The notes below the pieces were generated by a model. The model searched no databases. It was not told the origin of the DNA and worked only from the letters and a program-made list of their open reading frames with translations. The position numbers and the translations under genes were made by a program. DNA of 57,267 bases from Nitrosovibrio sp. Nv4. GTDB taxonomy: Bacteria; Pseudomonadota; Gammaproteobacteria; Burkholderiales; SG8-39. This document shows positions 34,146 to 43,017 of the stretch, one piece after another. The DNA is taken from positions 1 to 57,267 of the forward strand of contig CAMDRF010000008.1 of the NCBI GenBank assembly GCA_945906765.1, in the 5' to 3' direction. How positions within the stretch are numbered: position 1 is the first letter of the stretch; each line of letters starts with the position of its first letter.

Positions 34146-34191
34146 GTGAATATCGACAACCCCTCGGTCGTCGCCGAGATCATCGCGCCGC
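34146..34191 (+). pseudogene. Start of an AtzH/HpxZ-like (DUF3225) gene
   Basis: GTG start followed by NIDNPSVVAEI, which resembles the opening of DUF3225/AtzH-like proteins linked to amide and oxalurate breakdown. Homology ends after about 12 codons, where the converging deacetylase gene ends. A short match, so tentative. Confidence 0.35.
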
Positions 34192-35085
34192 TCAACTGCC
34201 AGGTACCATCCCCGCCGGCAGCGTCTCCACGTAGCGGCAGATGTCGCCCGGGCGCGTGAGCCAGATGCGCTCGCGCTGCTTCACGATGTGCTCGATTACC
34301 TGCCGGAAGCGGCGCAGCCGGTGCGGCTGGCCGAGGATGAAGCTGTGCAGCACCAGGCTCATCACCAGCGGCCGGCGCGCCGACTCCTCCAGCATTTCGT
34401 CGAAATGGTCGATCAGGTTCTCGCAATAGAGCTGCGACGGCGTGCGCCGCGAGACGCACTCGAGCGAATCATTCAGGTCGTGCGCGTAGGGAATGGACAG
34501 GATCGGACCATGCTTGGTGCGGAACCAGACCGGCTGGTCGTCGAGCGGCCAGTCCATCATGTAGCGGAAACCCGCCTCGCGCAGCAGGTCGGGCGAGGCA
34601 TGGGTCTGCGAGAGGTAGGGCGCGAGCCAGCCCATCGGCCGCTTGCCTTCGTGCTTCTCGATCGCGGCGGCGGCCTCCCGGATGCAGGCGCGCTCTTCGT
34701 CGAGCGGCATGTCGACCTGGCGTTCGGCGTTGCTGCGGCCGTGGCCGACGATCTCGTCGCCGCGCTTGCTGAACGCCGCCACCATCTGCGGGCAATAGTC
34801 GTAGAGCTCGGTGTTGACCAGCAGGGCGTACGGCAAGTCATAGGCCTCGGCGAGCTCGAGCAGGCGCCAGGCGCCGACCCGGTTGCCGTAGTCGCGCCAG
34901 GCGAAACTGCGCTGGTTCGGCTGCGGATGCGGGGCGCCGTAGTCGTTGCCGAGGCCCTCGCCGAACGAAAAATGCTCGACGTTCAGGCACAGGTGCACCG
35001 CGAGGCGCTTGCCGCCCGGCCAGTTGTAGTCCTTGCGCTCGGTGATCGCGGAGTAGTCGTAGCGTCCATGCGTTTTCAGCGTCAT
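34192..35085 (-). CDS. Polysaccharide deacetylase-family protein (PuuE allantoinase-like)
   Basis: 297 residues of the NodB-like fold, subgroup close to PuuE. The opening YDYSAITERKDYNWPGGKRL, the DEIVGHGRSNAERQVDMPLD loop, GWLAPYLSQTHASPDLLREA, YMMDWPLDDQPVWFRTKHG and VMSLVLHSFILGQPHR fit. PuuE relatives hydrolyse allantoin, a hydantoin, without the sugar substrate of true deacetylases. It overlaps the MmgE/PrpD gene by 4 bp. The cyclic-amide context supports a ring-opening role; the true substrate is open. Confidence 0.8.
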   Translation of the reverse strand: MTLKTHGRYDYSAITERKDYNWPGGKRLAVHLCLNVEHFSFGEGLGNDYGAPHPQPNQRSFAWRDYGNRVGAWRLLELAEAYDLPYALLVNTELYDYCPQMVAAFSKRGDEIVGHGRSNAERQVDMPLDEERACIREAAAAIEKHEGKRPMGWLAPYLSQTHASPDLLREAGFRYMMDWPLDDQPVWFRTKHGPILSIPYAHDLNDSLECVSRRTPSQLYCENLIDHFDEMLEESARRPLVMSLVLHSFILGQPHRLRRFRQVIEHIVKQRERIWLTRPGDICRYVETLPAGMVPGS

Positions 35086-36476
35086 AGCTCCAATCCCTCG
35101 GAAAAGCGGGAAAAATCGGGCAACTCTTCAAGTTTCATGCAGCCACCGAGCAGGCGCCGGGCGACGGTTTCCCCCCAGACCGGCACGCCGAGCTGCAGGA
35201 ATTTCATTTCGAGCTCCGCGGGCTGGTGCGGCCTGGAAGGCTCACCCCTGGTCACCGTGCAGTGGCCCTCGAGCACCTGGCCGCCGGCGAGGATGATGCG
35301 CAGGTCGCAGACTTGCTCGGCCGGGTAGCGCGCGGTGTAGCTCGCGTCCTCCTGCACCTCGACCCGCGCGGCGAGCGCCTGGATCGCCGGATTGTCCACC
35401 GCCGCCTGCTCGAAGGGAATCAGTCCCGACGTGCCGTGATGCAGGATCGTGGCAAGCGCGAAGGGTACCGAAAAGCGCGCGCCGAAGCTGCTCGTCACGC
35501 GCTTCTGCGCGAGCATCGCCGCCAGCCTGTAGGCCTTCACTTCGATGCGGGCGATGCTCGCGAGGTCGAGCTTGCCCGAGCGCGCGAGAAGATCTTCCAG
35601 CGCGTCGATCGCCGAGTGGACGTAGCGGCCGGTGGGATGGAGCTTGAAGTAGCCCTGCGCGAGGATCCATTCACGGCCGAGGCCTTCGGTTGCCTTGTGG
35701 GGATCGAAACCGTCGGCGAGTACCTTGCCGTAAACCGAAGCCGGGCTGTCGGTCTCGCCGGTGAAGCCGCATTCGACCAGCCGCGCGGCCATCAACCCCA
35801 TGTAGCCCGAATGCCCGGTGAATATATTGCGCACTGTCGCGCCGTCGAGCAGCGTCTGGCGGCTGGTCGCCATGCCCATGGTGGCCGCGACGTTGATCAG
35901 TTCGAGCATTCGGCGCTCGTCGAAGCCTTTCAGCCGCCCGGCCGCGACCGCCGCCCCGAGCGTGCCCCAGGTGCCATGGGGGTGGACGGAAATCTTCATC
36001 TGCGCCGCGCGGCTGATGCGCGAACTTACTTCATAGCCGACCGCAACCGCCATCAGCAGTTCCGCGCCTGAGGCGCCCGACTCCTGCGCCAGCGCAAGCG
36101 CAGCCGGCACCACCTGGATGCCCGGATGGCCTTTCGCGAACAGGTTTCCCTCGTTCAGTTCGAGCCAGGTGCCGGCGGTGCCGTTCAGGAGCGCGGCATC
36201 GAGCGCGCCGGCGCGCCGGCGCGCGCCGAGCACCCAGGCGCTGCCGCGCGCATCGCCACTGACACCGCCGGGCATATGCCGCTGCAGCAAGGCCTGCATT
36301 TCCGGCTGCTGCATTCCGGCGGCAATCACCGGCAGGCTGTCGGCGATCACCCAGCGGGTGCGCGCCAATACCGGCGCGGGCAGATCCTCCAGCCGCGCCC
36401 GGCAGGCAAAGCCAGCGAGTTCCTGCAGATAGCTCAGTCGACCTTCGCTCCGGAGAGGCGCACCACGTCGGCCCAT
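35082..36476 (-). CDS. MmgE/PrpD-family protein
   Basis: About 464 residues if the ATG at 36476 is used, which overlaps the binding-protein gene by 43 bp; a CTG at about 36437 would avoid this. GTWLELNEGNLFAKGHPGIQ, VGYEVSSRISRAAQMKISVH, PHGTWGTLGAAVAAGRLKG and GYFKLHPTGRYVHSAIDA are typical. The family holds methylcitrate dehydratase, cis-aconitate decarboxylase and many catabolic members of unknown reaction. Operon with TctC and the deacetylase. Confidence 0.85.
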   Translation of the reverse strand: MGRRGAPLRSEGRLSYLQELAGFACRARLEDLPAPVLARTRWVIADSLPVIAAGMQQPEMQALLQRHMPGGVSGDARGSAWVLGARRRAGALDAALLNGTAGTWLELNEGNLFAKGHPGIQVVPAALALAQESGASGAELLMAVAVGYEVSSRISRAAQMKISVHPHGTWGTLGAAVAAGRLKGFDERRMLELINVAATMGMATSRQTLLDGATVRNIFTGHSGYMGLMAARLVECGFTGETDSPASVYGKVLADGFDPHKATEGLGREWILAQGYFKLHPTGRYVHSAIDALEDLLARSGKLDLASIARIEVKAYRLAAMLAQKRVTSSFGARFSVPFALATILHHGTSGLIPFEQAAVDNPAIQALAARVEVQEDASYTARYPAEQVCDLRIILAGGQVLEGHCTVTRGEPSRPHQPAELEMKFLQLGVPVWGETVARRLLGGCMKLEELPDFSRFSEGLEL

Positions 36477-37390
36477 TTCTTCACCTCGACCCGGATCCAG
36501 GCCGCGAACTCCTCCGGCGAGTTGGCCACGACATCGGCGCCCTGCGAGGTGAGCTGATCGCGCACCTCCGGATTGCGCAGCACGCGAACGACTTCGGCAT
36601 TCAGGCGAGCGACGATCTCGCGCGGCGTTCCCGCGGGCGCGAGCAAGCCGTTCCAGCCGACCGCATCGAAGTCCTTCAGGCCCAGTTCGTGAAGCGTCGG
36701 CACATCGGGAAGAACCTGGATGCGCGCGAGGCTGGTGACGGCGAGCGCCTTGATCCTGCCCGAGCGCACGTGCGGCAGCAGCGGCGGTACGTTATCGAAC
36801 ATCAGCGGGATCTGCCCGGCGACCAAGTCGACGATCGCCGGCGCGCCGCCCTTGTACGGGATATGCAGGATGTTGACGCCGGTATACGCCTTGAAGAGCT
36901 CGCCGGTCATATGCGGTGGCGTGCCGTTGCCGGCGGTGCCGTAGCTCAGGGCGCCGGGTTTGGCGCGCGCGAGTGCGAGCAGTTCGGCGACGTTCGCGAC
37001 GCCGGCCGAGGAGTGAACCACGAGCAGGTTGGTGTAATTCACCGCCTGCGTGATGGGCGCGAAATCCTGGATCAAATCGTAGCTGAGCTTCTTGTACAGG
37101 CTCTGGCTGATCGCGAGCGAACTCGTGCCCATGATCAGGGTGTAGCCGTCGGGCGGCGACTTGGCCACGTGATCGGCGGCGATGTTGCCGCCCGCGCCGG
37201 GGCGGTTCTCCACCACGACCGCCTGGCCGAGCGGCCCCGCCAGCCGCGCGCCGATGGTGCGCGCCAGGATATCGGAGGTGCCGCCAGGCGGAAATGGCAC
37301 GACGATGCGCACCTGCCGCGCAGGATAGGTCTGTGCCGATACGAGCCCGGCCATGAGCAGGGCAATGATTGAAACGAGGGTTCTCAGCAT
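36434..37390 (-). CDS. Bug/TctC-family tripartite transporter substrate-binding protein
   Basis: 318 residues. MLRTLVSIIALLMAGLVSAQ is a signal peptide; the mature protein starts TYPARQVRIVVPFPPGGTSD. ENRPGAGGNIAADHVAKSPP, LMFDNVPPLLPHVRSGRIKA and LNAEVVRVLRNPEVRDQLTS are family landmarks. Bug proteins bind small carboxylates or amides; no TctA/TctB membrane genes are near, which is usual for this expanded family in Burkholderiales. First gene of the minus-strand operon, divergent from the hydantoinase gene. Confidence 0.92.
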   Translation of the reverse strand: MLRTLVSIIALLMAGLVSAQTYPARQVRIVVPFPPGGTSDILARTIGARLAGPLGQAVVVENRPGAGGNIAADHVAKSPPDGYTLIMGTSSLAISQSLYKKLSYDLIQDFAPITQAVNYTNLLVVHSSAGVANVAELLALARAKPGALSYGTAGNGTPPHMTGELFKAYTGVNILHIPYKGGAPAIVDLVAGQIPLMFDNVPPLLPHVRSGRIKALAVTSLARIQVLPDVPTLHELGLKDFDAVGWNGLLAPAGTPREIVARLNAEVVRVLRNPEVRDQLTSQGADVVANSPEEFAAWIRVEVKKWADVVRLSGAKVD

Positions 37391-37446
37391 GTTTTTCCTT
37401 GAAGAAGGATTGTATGCTGCGCCCTGATCGATCAAAGGGCAATTCA
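37391..37446. promoter_or_regulatory. Divergent promoter region with a TGATCGATCA palindrome
   Basis: Only 56 bp separate the two start codons. A 10-bp palindrome TGATCGATCA sits at 37425-37434, flanked by CCC and AAGGG. It is a candidate operator for joint control of the binding-protein and hydantoinase operons. No regulator gene is adjacent. Confidence 0.45.
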
Positions 37447-38907
37447 ATGGACAAGCTCGACCTCACCATCCGCAACGGCAGCGTGGCGACCGCCGCCGAG
37501 ACGACGCGTTGCGACATCGGCATCAAGGGCGAGAAGATCGTCGCCATCGCGGATCACCTTCCCGCAGGCGCCCGCGACATCGACGCCGGCGGCCGTTATG
37601 TGCTTCCGGGCGGCATCGACAGCCATTGCCATATCGAGCAGCTCTCCGGCATGGGCATCCTGTCCGCGGACGACTTCTACAGCGGCACGGTCTCCGCAGC
37701 GTTCGGGGGCACCACCACCATCATCCCGTTCGCGGCGCAGCACCGCGGCACGTCCGTCACGACAACGGTTGCCGACTACCATGAACGCGCGCGCAGCAAG
37801 GCGGTCATCGACTACGGCTTCCACCTGATCATCGGCGAACCAACCGACAAGGTCCTGAACGAAGAGCTACCGGCCGCGATCAAGGGCGGCATCACCTCGT
37901 TCAAGGTCTACATGACCTATCCGAAGTGGCGGCTCGACGACTACCAGCTGCTCGAGGTCTTGAGTGCCGCCGATCGCGAAGGCGCGCTGGTGATGGTGCA
38001 CGCCGAGAACGACGACATGATCCGCTGGATCGCCAAGCGCCTGATCGAGCGCGGGCATGGGGCGCCGAAGTTTCACGGTGTCGCGCATGACGCGCTCGCC
38101 GAGGCGGAGGCGACGCATCGCGCCATCATGCTGTCACGGCTGCTGAGCGTGCCGGTGTTGATCGTCCACGTCTCCAGCCCGGAGGCGACCAACACGATTC
38201 GCGCCGCGCAAACCCTCGGCGCGAAAATCTACGCGGAGACCTGCCCCCAGTATCTTGTCCTGACCGCCGAGGACATGGATCGCCCCGGCGTCGAAGGGGC
38301 CAAATGGTGCTGCAGTCCGCCGTTGCGCGACAAAGCGGCGCAGGAGGCGATCTGGGCCGGGCTGGTCAACGGCACCTTCCAGGTGTATTCCTCCGATCAC
38401 GCGCCGTACCGGTTTGATGCAACGGCGAAGATCCCGCGCGGCGATCAGACCACGTTCAAGGAAATGGCCAACGGCATTCCCGGCATCGAGATGCGCCTGC
38501 CGATCCTCTTTTCCGAAGGCGTGCTGAAGGGACGGCTCAGCATCAATCAGTTCGTGGCGCTCAGCGCGACCAATCATGCGCGCATGTACGGTCTGTACCC
38601 GCGCAAGGGTACGATCGCGATCGGGTCGGATGCCGACCTCGCCATCTGGAATCCCGACATCGAAAAACGCATCGACTACTCGATGCTGCACGATGCAGTC
38701 GGCTACACCCCCTACGAGGGACATGTCTACAAGGGCTGGCCGGAGATCGTGACCAGCCGCGGACGCATCGTCGTCGAGGGCGGCAAATTGCATGTAGCGC
38801 GCGGCTCGGGACAATACCTCGCGCGCGGCCGGCCCGGCCCGGTGGCCGCCGCCGCAGCCGGAAAAATCGACGGGCCCGCCCGCCAACTCAGAAACCTCAT
38901 CGGATAA
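37447..38907 (+). CDS. Dihydropyrimidinase/D-hydantoinase
   Basis: 486 residues of the cyclic amidohydrolase superfamily. Metal ligands in GGIDSHCHIEQL, carboxylated Lys in ITSFKVYMTYPKW, His in VMVHAENDDMI and LIVHVSSPEATN, and catalytic Asp in VYSSDHAPYRFD. The C-terminal strand (GTIAIGSDADLAIWNPD) is normal. The usual H-T-H-x-E is H-C-H-I-E here. It opens hydantoin or dihydropyrimidine rings to N-carbamoyl amino acids. The carbamoylase gene follows 4 bp downstream. Confidence 0.92.
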   Translation: MDKLDLTIRNGSVATAAETTRCDIGIKGEKIVAIADHLPAGARDIDAGGRYVLPGGIDSHCHIEQLSGMGILSADDFYSGTVSAAFGGTTTIIPFAAQHRGTSVTTTVADYHERARSKAVIDYGFHLIIGEPTDKVLNEELPAAIKGGITSFKVYMTYPKWRLDDYQLLEVLSAADREGALVMVHAENDDMIRWIAKRLIERGHGAPKFHGVAHDALAEAEATHRAIMLSRLLSVPVLIVHVSSPEATNTIRAAQTLGAKIYAETCPQYLVLTAEDMDRPGVEGAKWCCSPPLRDKAAQEAIWAGLVNGTFQVYSSDHAPYRFDATAKIPRGDQTTFKEMANGIPGIEMRLPILFSEGVLKGRLSINQFVALSATNHARMYGLYPRKGTIAIGSDADLAIWNPDIEKRIDYSMLHDAVGYTPYEGHVYKGWPEIVTSRGRIVVEGGKLHVARGSGQYLARGRPGPVAAAAAGKIDGPARQLRNLIG

Positions 38908-38911
38908 CGCC

Positions 38912-39850
38912 ATGCCCAGACACCTCAGGATTGCCGCCGCGCAGCTCGGACCGCTCAACAAAGCCGACTCCCGTGCCGTTGCCGTTACAAGATTGACGAA
39001 CTTGCTGAAAGAAGCGCACAGCATGGGAGCGAAGTTCGTCGTCTTTCCCGAACTTGCCTTCACCACTTTCTTTCCGAGATGGTGGATGGAGGATCAGACC
39101 GAGGTGGACGCCAGGTTCTTCGAGAACAGCATGCCCTCGCCGGCGACCCAGCCGCTGTTCGACGAGGCGAAGAAGCTCGGCATCGGCTTCACCATCGGCT
39201 ACGCCGAGCTGACGCCGGAGGGCCGGCGGTTCAATGCCGCGATCCTGGTTGGGCCCGATGGTTCGATCGTCGGCAAGTACCGCAAGGTGCACCTGCCCGG
39301 GCATGCCGAGCACAAGCCGCAGGCGGCGTTTCAGCACCTGGAGAAGAAATATTTCGAGGTCGGCGACCTCGGCTTTCGCGTCTGGCGCTACCTGGACACC
39401 ATCACCGGGATGCTGATCTGCAACGATCGCCGCTGGCCCGAGGCGTTCCGCGTGCTGGCGCTGCAGGGCGCGGAAATCGTGGCGCTCGGCTTCAACACGC
39501 CGAGCGAGAACCTGCACTACGGCGAGCCGCCGGCGCTGCGGGTGCACCATCACCTGATCATGGCGCAGTCGATGGCGTTCCAGAACGCCACCTGGCTCGT
39601 CGAGACCGCCAAGGCCGGGCCTGAGGACGGCTTCCGCATGTTCGGGCACTCGCTGATCGTCGCGCCGACCGGCGAGATCGCGGTGAAATCCGCAACCGAA
39701 GAGGACGAGGTCATCTGCTACAACTGCGACATCGACCTCGCCGCCAACCTGAAGAAAACGATGTTCAATTTCGCCGCGCACCGGCGCCCGGAACACTACC
39801 GGATGATCGTTGACCGAGTCGGGGCCGAAGTCACGCCGGCGAACGACTGA
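38912..39850 (+). CDS. N-carbamoyl-D-amino acid hydrolase (nitrilase superfamily)
   Basis: 312 residues. The catalytic triad is Glu in FVVFPELAFTTFFPRWW, Lys in GKYRKVHLPG and Cys in GMLICNDRRWPEAFRVL, exactly as in D-carbamoylases. AEHKPQAAFQHLEKKYFEVG is a subgroup-specific stretch. It releases a D-amino acid, CO2 and NH3 from the hydantoinase product. Start and stop couple to both neighbours (TGATG with the flavin reductase). Confidence 0.92.
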   Translation: MPRHLRIAAAQLGPLNKADSRAVAVTRLTNLLKEAHSMGAKFVVFPELAFTTFFPRWWMEDQTEVDARFFENSMPSPATQPLFDEAKKLGIGFTIGYAELTPEGRRFNAAILVGPDGSIVGKYRKVHLPGHAEHKPQAAFQHLEKKYFEVGDLGFRVWRYLDTITGMLICNDRRWPEAFRVLALQGAEIVALGFNTPSENLHYGEPPALRVHHHLIMAQSMAFQNATWLVETAKAGPEDGFRMFGHSLIVAPTGEIAVKSATEEDEVICYNCDIDLAANLKKTMFNFAAHRRPEHYRMIVDRVGAEVTPAND

Positions 39851-40473
39851 TGGATTTCGAGCTTGCGCGGCTGCCGGCGCTGGAGCGCTACAAGCTGATC
39901 ATCGGCCTGGTGATCCCGCGCCCGATCGGCTGGGTTTCGACGTGGAACGACAACGGCGTCGCCAACTGCGCGCCGTTCTCCTTTTTCAACGCGATCTCGG
40001 AAGACCCGCCGCTGTGCATCCTCAGCTTCAACCGGCGCTCCGACGGCGCGATGAAGCACACCCTGAAGAACATCCACCGCACCGGCGAGTACGTGGTCAA
40101 CCTGGCCGACGAGTCGACGGCCAACGCGATGCATGTTTCCAGCTTCGAAATTCCGGAAACCGAAAGTGAGTTCGCCAAAACCGGCCTGACGCCGGCGCCG
40201 GCGAAGATGGTGAAGCATCCGAGAATCGCCGAAGCCGCCGCCTCGCTCGAATGCAAGGTCGAGCGCATTATTGAATTCGGCCCCGAGCGCGAACTGGTGA
40301 TCGGCGAAATCCTGCTCATCCACGCGCGCGAGGGTATCGTCGACCCGGAGACCAAGCGCGTCTCGGAAGAAAACTACCGCCCGGTCGGGCGCCTCTTTGC
40401 CAACCGCTACTGCACCACGCGCCAGCGCTTCGACCTGCCCGGTGCGCTGCCCGGACCGTGCGCGACCGAGTAG
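39850..40473 (+). CDS. Flavin reductase-like domain protein
   Basis: 207 residues. LIIGLVIPRPIGWVSTWNDN, NCAPFSFFNAISEDPPLCI and NIHRTGEYVVNLAD are the FMN-binding split-barrel signature of the flavin reductase-like family. It may supply reduced FMN or act as an FMN oxidoreductase; its link to hydantoin use is unclear although translation is coupled to the carbamoylase. A diverged copy of its last 25 codons lies beyond the next gene. Confidence 0.88.
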   Translation: MDFELARLPALERYKLIIGLVIPRPIGWVSTWNDNGVANCAPFSFFNAISEDPPLCILSFNRRSDGAMKHTLKNIHRTGEYVVNLADESTANAMHVSSFEIPETESEFAKTGLTPAPAKMVKHPRIAEAAASLECKVERIIEFGPERELVIGEILLIHAREGIVDPETKRVSEENYRPVGRLFANRYCTTRQRFDLPGALPGPCATE

Positions 40474-40483
40474 CCGGGCGTTT

Positions 40484-41674
40484 TCACGTTTTGATCCAAT
40501 GCTCGACCGGCCGCGCCAGAAATTCCTCGACCGGGACGCCGCCGCCGCCCACGAGCAGTCTGCGCCCGGGCTTGAACGCCTCGGCGAACGCGTCCAGCCC
40601 CGGCTGCGCCTCGCGCGCGCGGGCGCTCTTGACTTCGATCGCGGTGATCGCGCGGCCCGAGCGCACGACGAAATCCACCTCGCGGTTGCGCTCGCGCCAG
40701 TAATAGAGCTCGCAGGCGCCCGTGGCCGCGGCATTCGCCAGGTGCGCGCCCACCGCCGATTCCGTGAGCCGGCCCCAGAACTCCCGATCCGCGCGCGCCT
40801 CCTCGAACGCCATGCCCGACTGCGCCGTCATCAGCGCGGTGTTCAGCACCTGGAGCTTTGGGATCGAACCGCGGCTGCGCGCCGCGCCGCCGGCGAATTT
40901 CTGCAGGCCCGCGACCATGCCCGCGCCCGCGAGCAAATCGAGATAGTGCGCGAGCGTCGTCGCGTTGCCCGCGTCGTGCAGCTGGCCGAGCATCTTGGTG
41001 TAGGACAGGATCTGCCCGGAGTAGCGGCAGCCCAGCTCGAACAGCCGCCGCAGCAGCGCCGGCTTGTCCACGCGGGTGAGCAGCAGCACGTCCCGCGAGA
41101 TCGTGGTCTCGATCAGCGAATCGGCGATGGTGCGCGCCCAGCGGCCGGGTTCCACGATCAGCGGCGCCGCGCCCGGATAGCCGCCGTAGTACAGGTACTG
41201 GTCGAGCCTGAAGCCGAACGCCTCGCGCATCTCGGCGAACGACCAGTGCGGCAGGCGCAGCACCTCGAAACGGCCGGCGAGACTTTCGGTCAGGCCGCGC
41301 TGGATGAGCAGCGGCGCCGAGCCGAGCAGCACCACCTTGAGGGCGCGCCTGGCGCGCGTGTCCTCGTCCCACAGGCGCTTGACCGTCTCCGACCAGCCGG
41401 GGATCTTCTGGATCCCGTCCAGCACCAGCAGCGCGCCGCGCTTGCCCGTCTCGAGCCGGGCGGCGTCCCACTGCTCCGCGATCCAGCCGCCCCCGCGCAG
41501 CGTCGGCTCGTCCGCGCTCGCGAAGCGCACCGGCAGGCCCGATTTCGAGACCACCTCGCGCACCAGCGTCGTCTTGCCGCTCTGGCGCGGGCCGGCGATC
41601 ACCTGCATGAAGCGGCGCGTCTCCGCCAGCCGCTTCTTCAGCGTCCGCGCCTGCGCCCGTACGAATTCAGCCAT
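40484..41674 (-). CDS. AAA-type ATPase with DUF4143 domain
   Basis: 396 residues. Walker A VIAGPRQSGKTTLVREVV at about 27-38, Walker B ALLVLDGIQKIPGW, sensor VVLLGSAPLLIQRG, then the DUF4143 region with YLDLLAGAGMVAGLQKF, GRLTESAVGAHLAN and the PD-(D/E)XK-like REVDFVVRSGRAITAIEVKS. These stand-alone ATPases are widespread in accessory DNA and their role is unknown. It is opposite in strand to the hydantoin operon and sits in its tail. A palindrome marks the promoter. Confidence 0.9.
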   Translation of the reverse strand: MAEFVRAQARTLKKRLAETRRFMQVIAGPRQSGKTTLVREVVSKSGLPVRFASADEPTLRGGGWIAEQWDAARLETGKRGALLVLDGIQKIPGWSETVKRLWDEDTRARRALKVVLLGSAPLLIQRGLTESLAGRFEVLRLPHWSFAEMREAFGFRLDQYLYYGGYPGAAPLIVEPGRWARTIADSLIETTISRDVLLLTRVDKPALLRRLFELGCRYSGQILSYTKMLGQLHDAGNATTLAHYLDLLAGAGMVAGLQKFAGGAARSRGSIPKLQVLNTALMTAQSGMAFEEARADREFWGRLTESAVGAHLANAAATGACELYYWRERNREVDFVVRSGRAITAIEVKSARAREAQPGLDAFAEAFKPGRRLLVGGGGVPVEEFLARPVEHWIKT

Positions 41675-41696
41675 TCCGACATTTTACTCAGAACAT

Positions 41697-41712
41697 TGAG
41701 TATTTTTACTCA
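41697..41712. promoter_or_regulatory. Palindromic operator upstream of the DUF4143 ATPase
   Basis: TGAGTA-TTTT-TACTCA, a perfect 6-bp inverted repeat with a 4-bp spacer, 23 bp before the ATPase start. Further ACTCA copies at 41685 and 41716 suggest more than one binding site. A short AT-rich island in GC-rich DNA, it likely contains the promoter. Confidence 0.6.
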
Positions 41713-41744
41713 TAACTCAGAGCAAAATGCAACAGCCTGTTTTC

Positions 41745-41839
41745 TATCGGCAATTCGGCCGCCTCTTCGCCAGCCGCTACTGCACCACGCGCGAGCGCTT
41801 CAACTTGCCTGGGGCGCTGCCCTCTAGCAAGATTTCATA
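41745..41839 (+). pseudogene. 3' remnant of a second flavin reductase gene
   Basis: FYRQFGRLFASRYCTTRERF then NLPGALPSSKIS-stop. It matches the end of the flavin reductase at 39850-40473 (VGRLFANRYCTTRQRFDLPG) at about 18 of 23 residues. The divergence is too high for a fresh target-site duplication; more likely the relic of a paralogue. Confidence 0.65.
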
Positions 41840-41845
41840 ACAGCG

Positions 41846-42031
41846 TCAGAACTTTCGCTCGCCCGGGTCAATCTTCTCGCAACGCCCAGAAACTTCGGCG
41901 CCACCGGCCTTCGTCAAATAGCGAATGTTGCCTCTGAAAGCGCCAGTGTGCCGATCTATAAAATACTCAGCTGCTAGGTCATCTTTCTTTGTCTTATAGC
42001 AAATTAGTCCGATGGTCGAGGCAAGAGCCAA
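41846..42031 (-). CDS. Small hypothetical protein
   Basis: 61 residues, MALASTIGLICYKTKKDDLA then AEYFIDRHTGAFRGNIRYLT and GGAEVSGRCEKIDPGERKF. The charged, regular C-terminus looks like a conserved short exported or membrane-anchored protein; the first residues may be a shortened signal or anchor. Function unknown. Confidence 0.45.
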   Translation of the reverse strand: MALASTIGLICYKTKKDDLAAEYFIDRHTGAFRGNIRYLTKAGGAEVSGRCEKIDPGERKF

Positions 42032-42273
42032 CGGGAGGGCGCCGCCGCCTCTATCGCACTAGGAATGTCGTTGCCGGTGGTGCCAATCCCGCGCCCACCG
42101 CTGAGGATTTTCGCGGTGAGTTGACTCCTTGTAATCCCTAGAATCAGTGGCTTTAGTAAGTGACTAATCGAATCACTCGGATGCAGCTTCCCAAGCTGCT
42201 TGCCTACCTCGAGCACCCGGAACCGGTCGAGACTAGCGATTCCCGTTGGGTTTACAAAATAAACCCGATGCGC
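42032..42273. other. Low-information gap
   Basis: Short open frames exist on both strands, none convincing. Composition is less GC-rich than average. I see no tRNA, attachment site or repeat here. Confidence 0.35.
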
Positions 42274-42942
42274 CTAGTTTCCTGCCCAGTTCAGGCGCAC
42301 GCGGCCGATTGCCATGGCGACTGCGGCCTGCGTGGGCTCGACCACGGGGATGCCGAGATCGTCCTGCAGCGGCTTGCGATAACGCGCCATGCCAGCGCAG
42401 CCCATGATCACGACGTCGGCCCCATGCGTGTCGCGCAGGGCCTTGCCGACTTCCACCATGCGGCCGTAGGTGCGCTTCTCGTCGGAGAGTTCGACGACGC
42501 GCAGCCCCACCGGCAGCTCGCCGGCCAGGCGCTCGGAAACGCCGAGGGCGCCCACGTAGCGCAGGTGGCGCGGGATGGATTGCTTGAGGATGGCGATGAC
42601 GCCAAATTTCTGCCCTAGCGTAAGCGCGGTGAGGATGCCGCACTCGGAAATGCCGAGCACCGGTTTCTTCGTCGCCTCGCGCAGCGAGTGAAGTCCGGGG
42701 TCGCTGTAGCAGGCAATCACGAACGCCGCATACTGTTTTTCTTTTTGTAAAACCAGATCTAAAAGAGGGCCAACTACAGCATCAACATGTTGCTGCGTCT
42801 CGATCCCGGGTGGGCCCTTCTTCAGCGTCACGCAGTCGATCTGAGGCCCGCCGGGCATGCGCAGGGGCGCGCAGGCCTCGTCGATGCCGCGCGTGACGAC
42901 CTCGGTCGAGTTGGGGTTGATGACGAGGATACGGTCGGCCAT
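42274..42942 (-). CDS. Asp/Glu/hydantoin racemase-family protein
   Basis: 222 residues. RILVINPNSTEVVTRGIDEA is the classic opening. The two catalytic cysteines are in FVIACYSDPGLHSLRE and VVIMGCAGMARYRKPL. Closest by pattern to hydantoin racemase (HyuE), which interconverts D- and L-5-monosubstituted hydantoins; aspartate racemase or maleate isomerase activity is possible. Near the hydantoinase and carbamoylase it would let both enantiomers be used. Confidence 0.88.
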   Translation of the reverse strand: MADRILVINPNSTEVVTRGIDEACAPLRMPGGPQIDCVTLKKGPPGIETQQHVDAVVGPLLDLVLQKEKQYAAFVIACYSDPGLHSLREATKKPVLGISECGILTALTLGQKFGVIAILKQSIPRHLRYVGALGVSERLAGELPVGLRVVELSDEKRTYGRMVEVGKALRDTHGADVVIMGCAGMARYRKPLQDDLGIPVVEPTQAAVAMAIGRVRLNWAGN

Positions 42943-43017
42943 GCCCGGATGATACTATCGCTTCCAATGAATTTATCGGACAATGCCTGAGTGAATTCAA
43001 TTAGAGGAGCGCTACCA

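Noticed and set aside
40377-41839. Flavin reductase tails as a target-site duplication from a recent insertion
   Set aside because: The two tails differ at too many positions; a relic paralogue is more likely.
42004-42216. Minus-strand 70-codon frame in the gap before the racemase
   Set aside because: No ribosome-binding site and no recognisable family.
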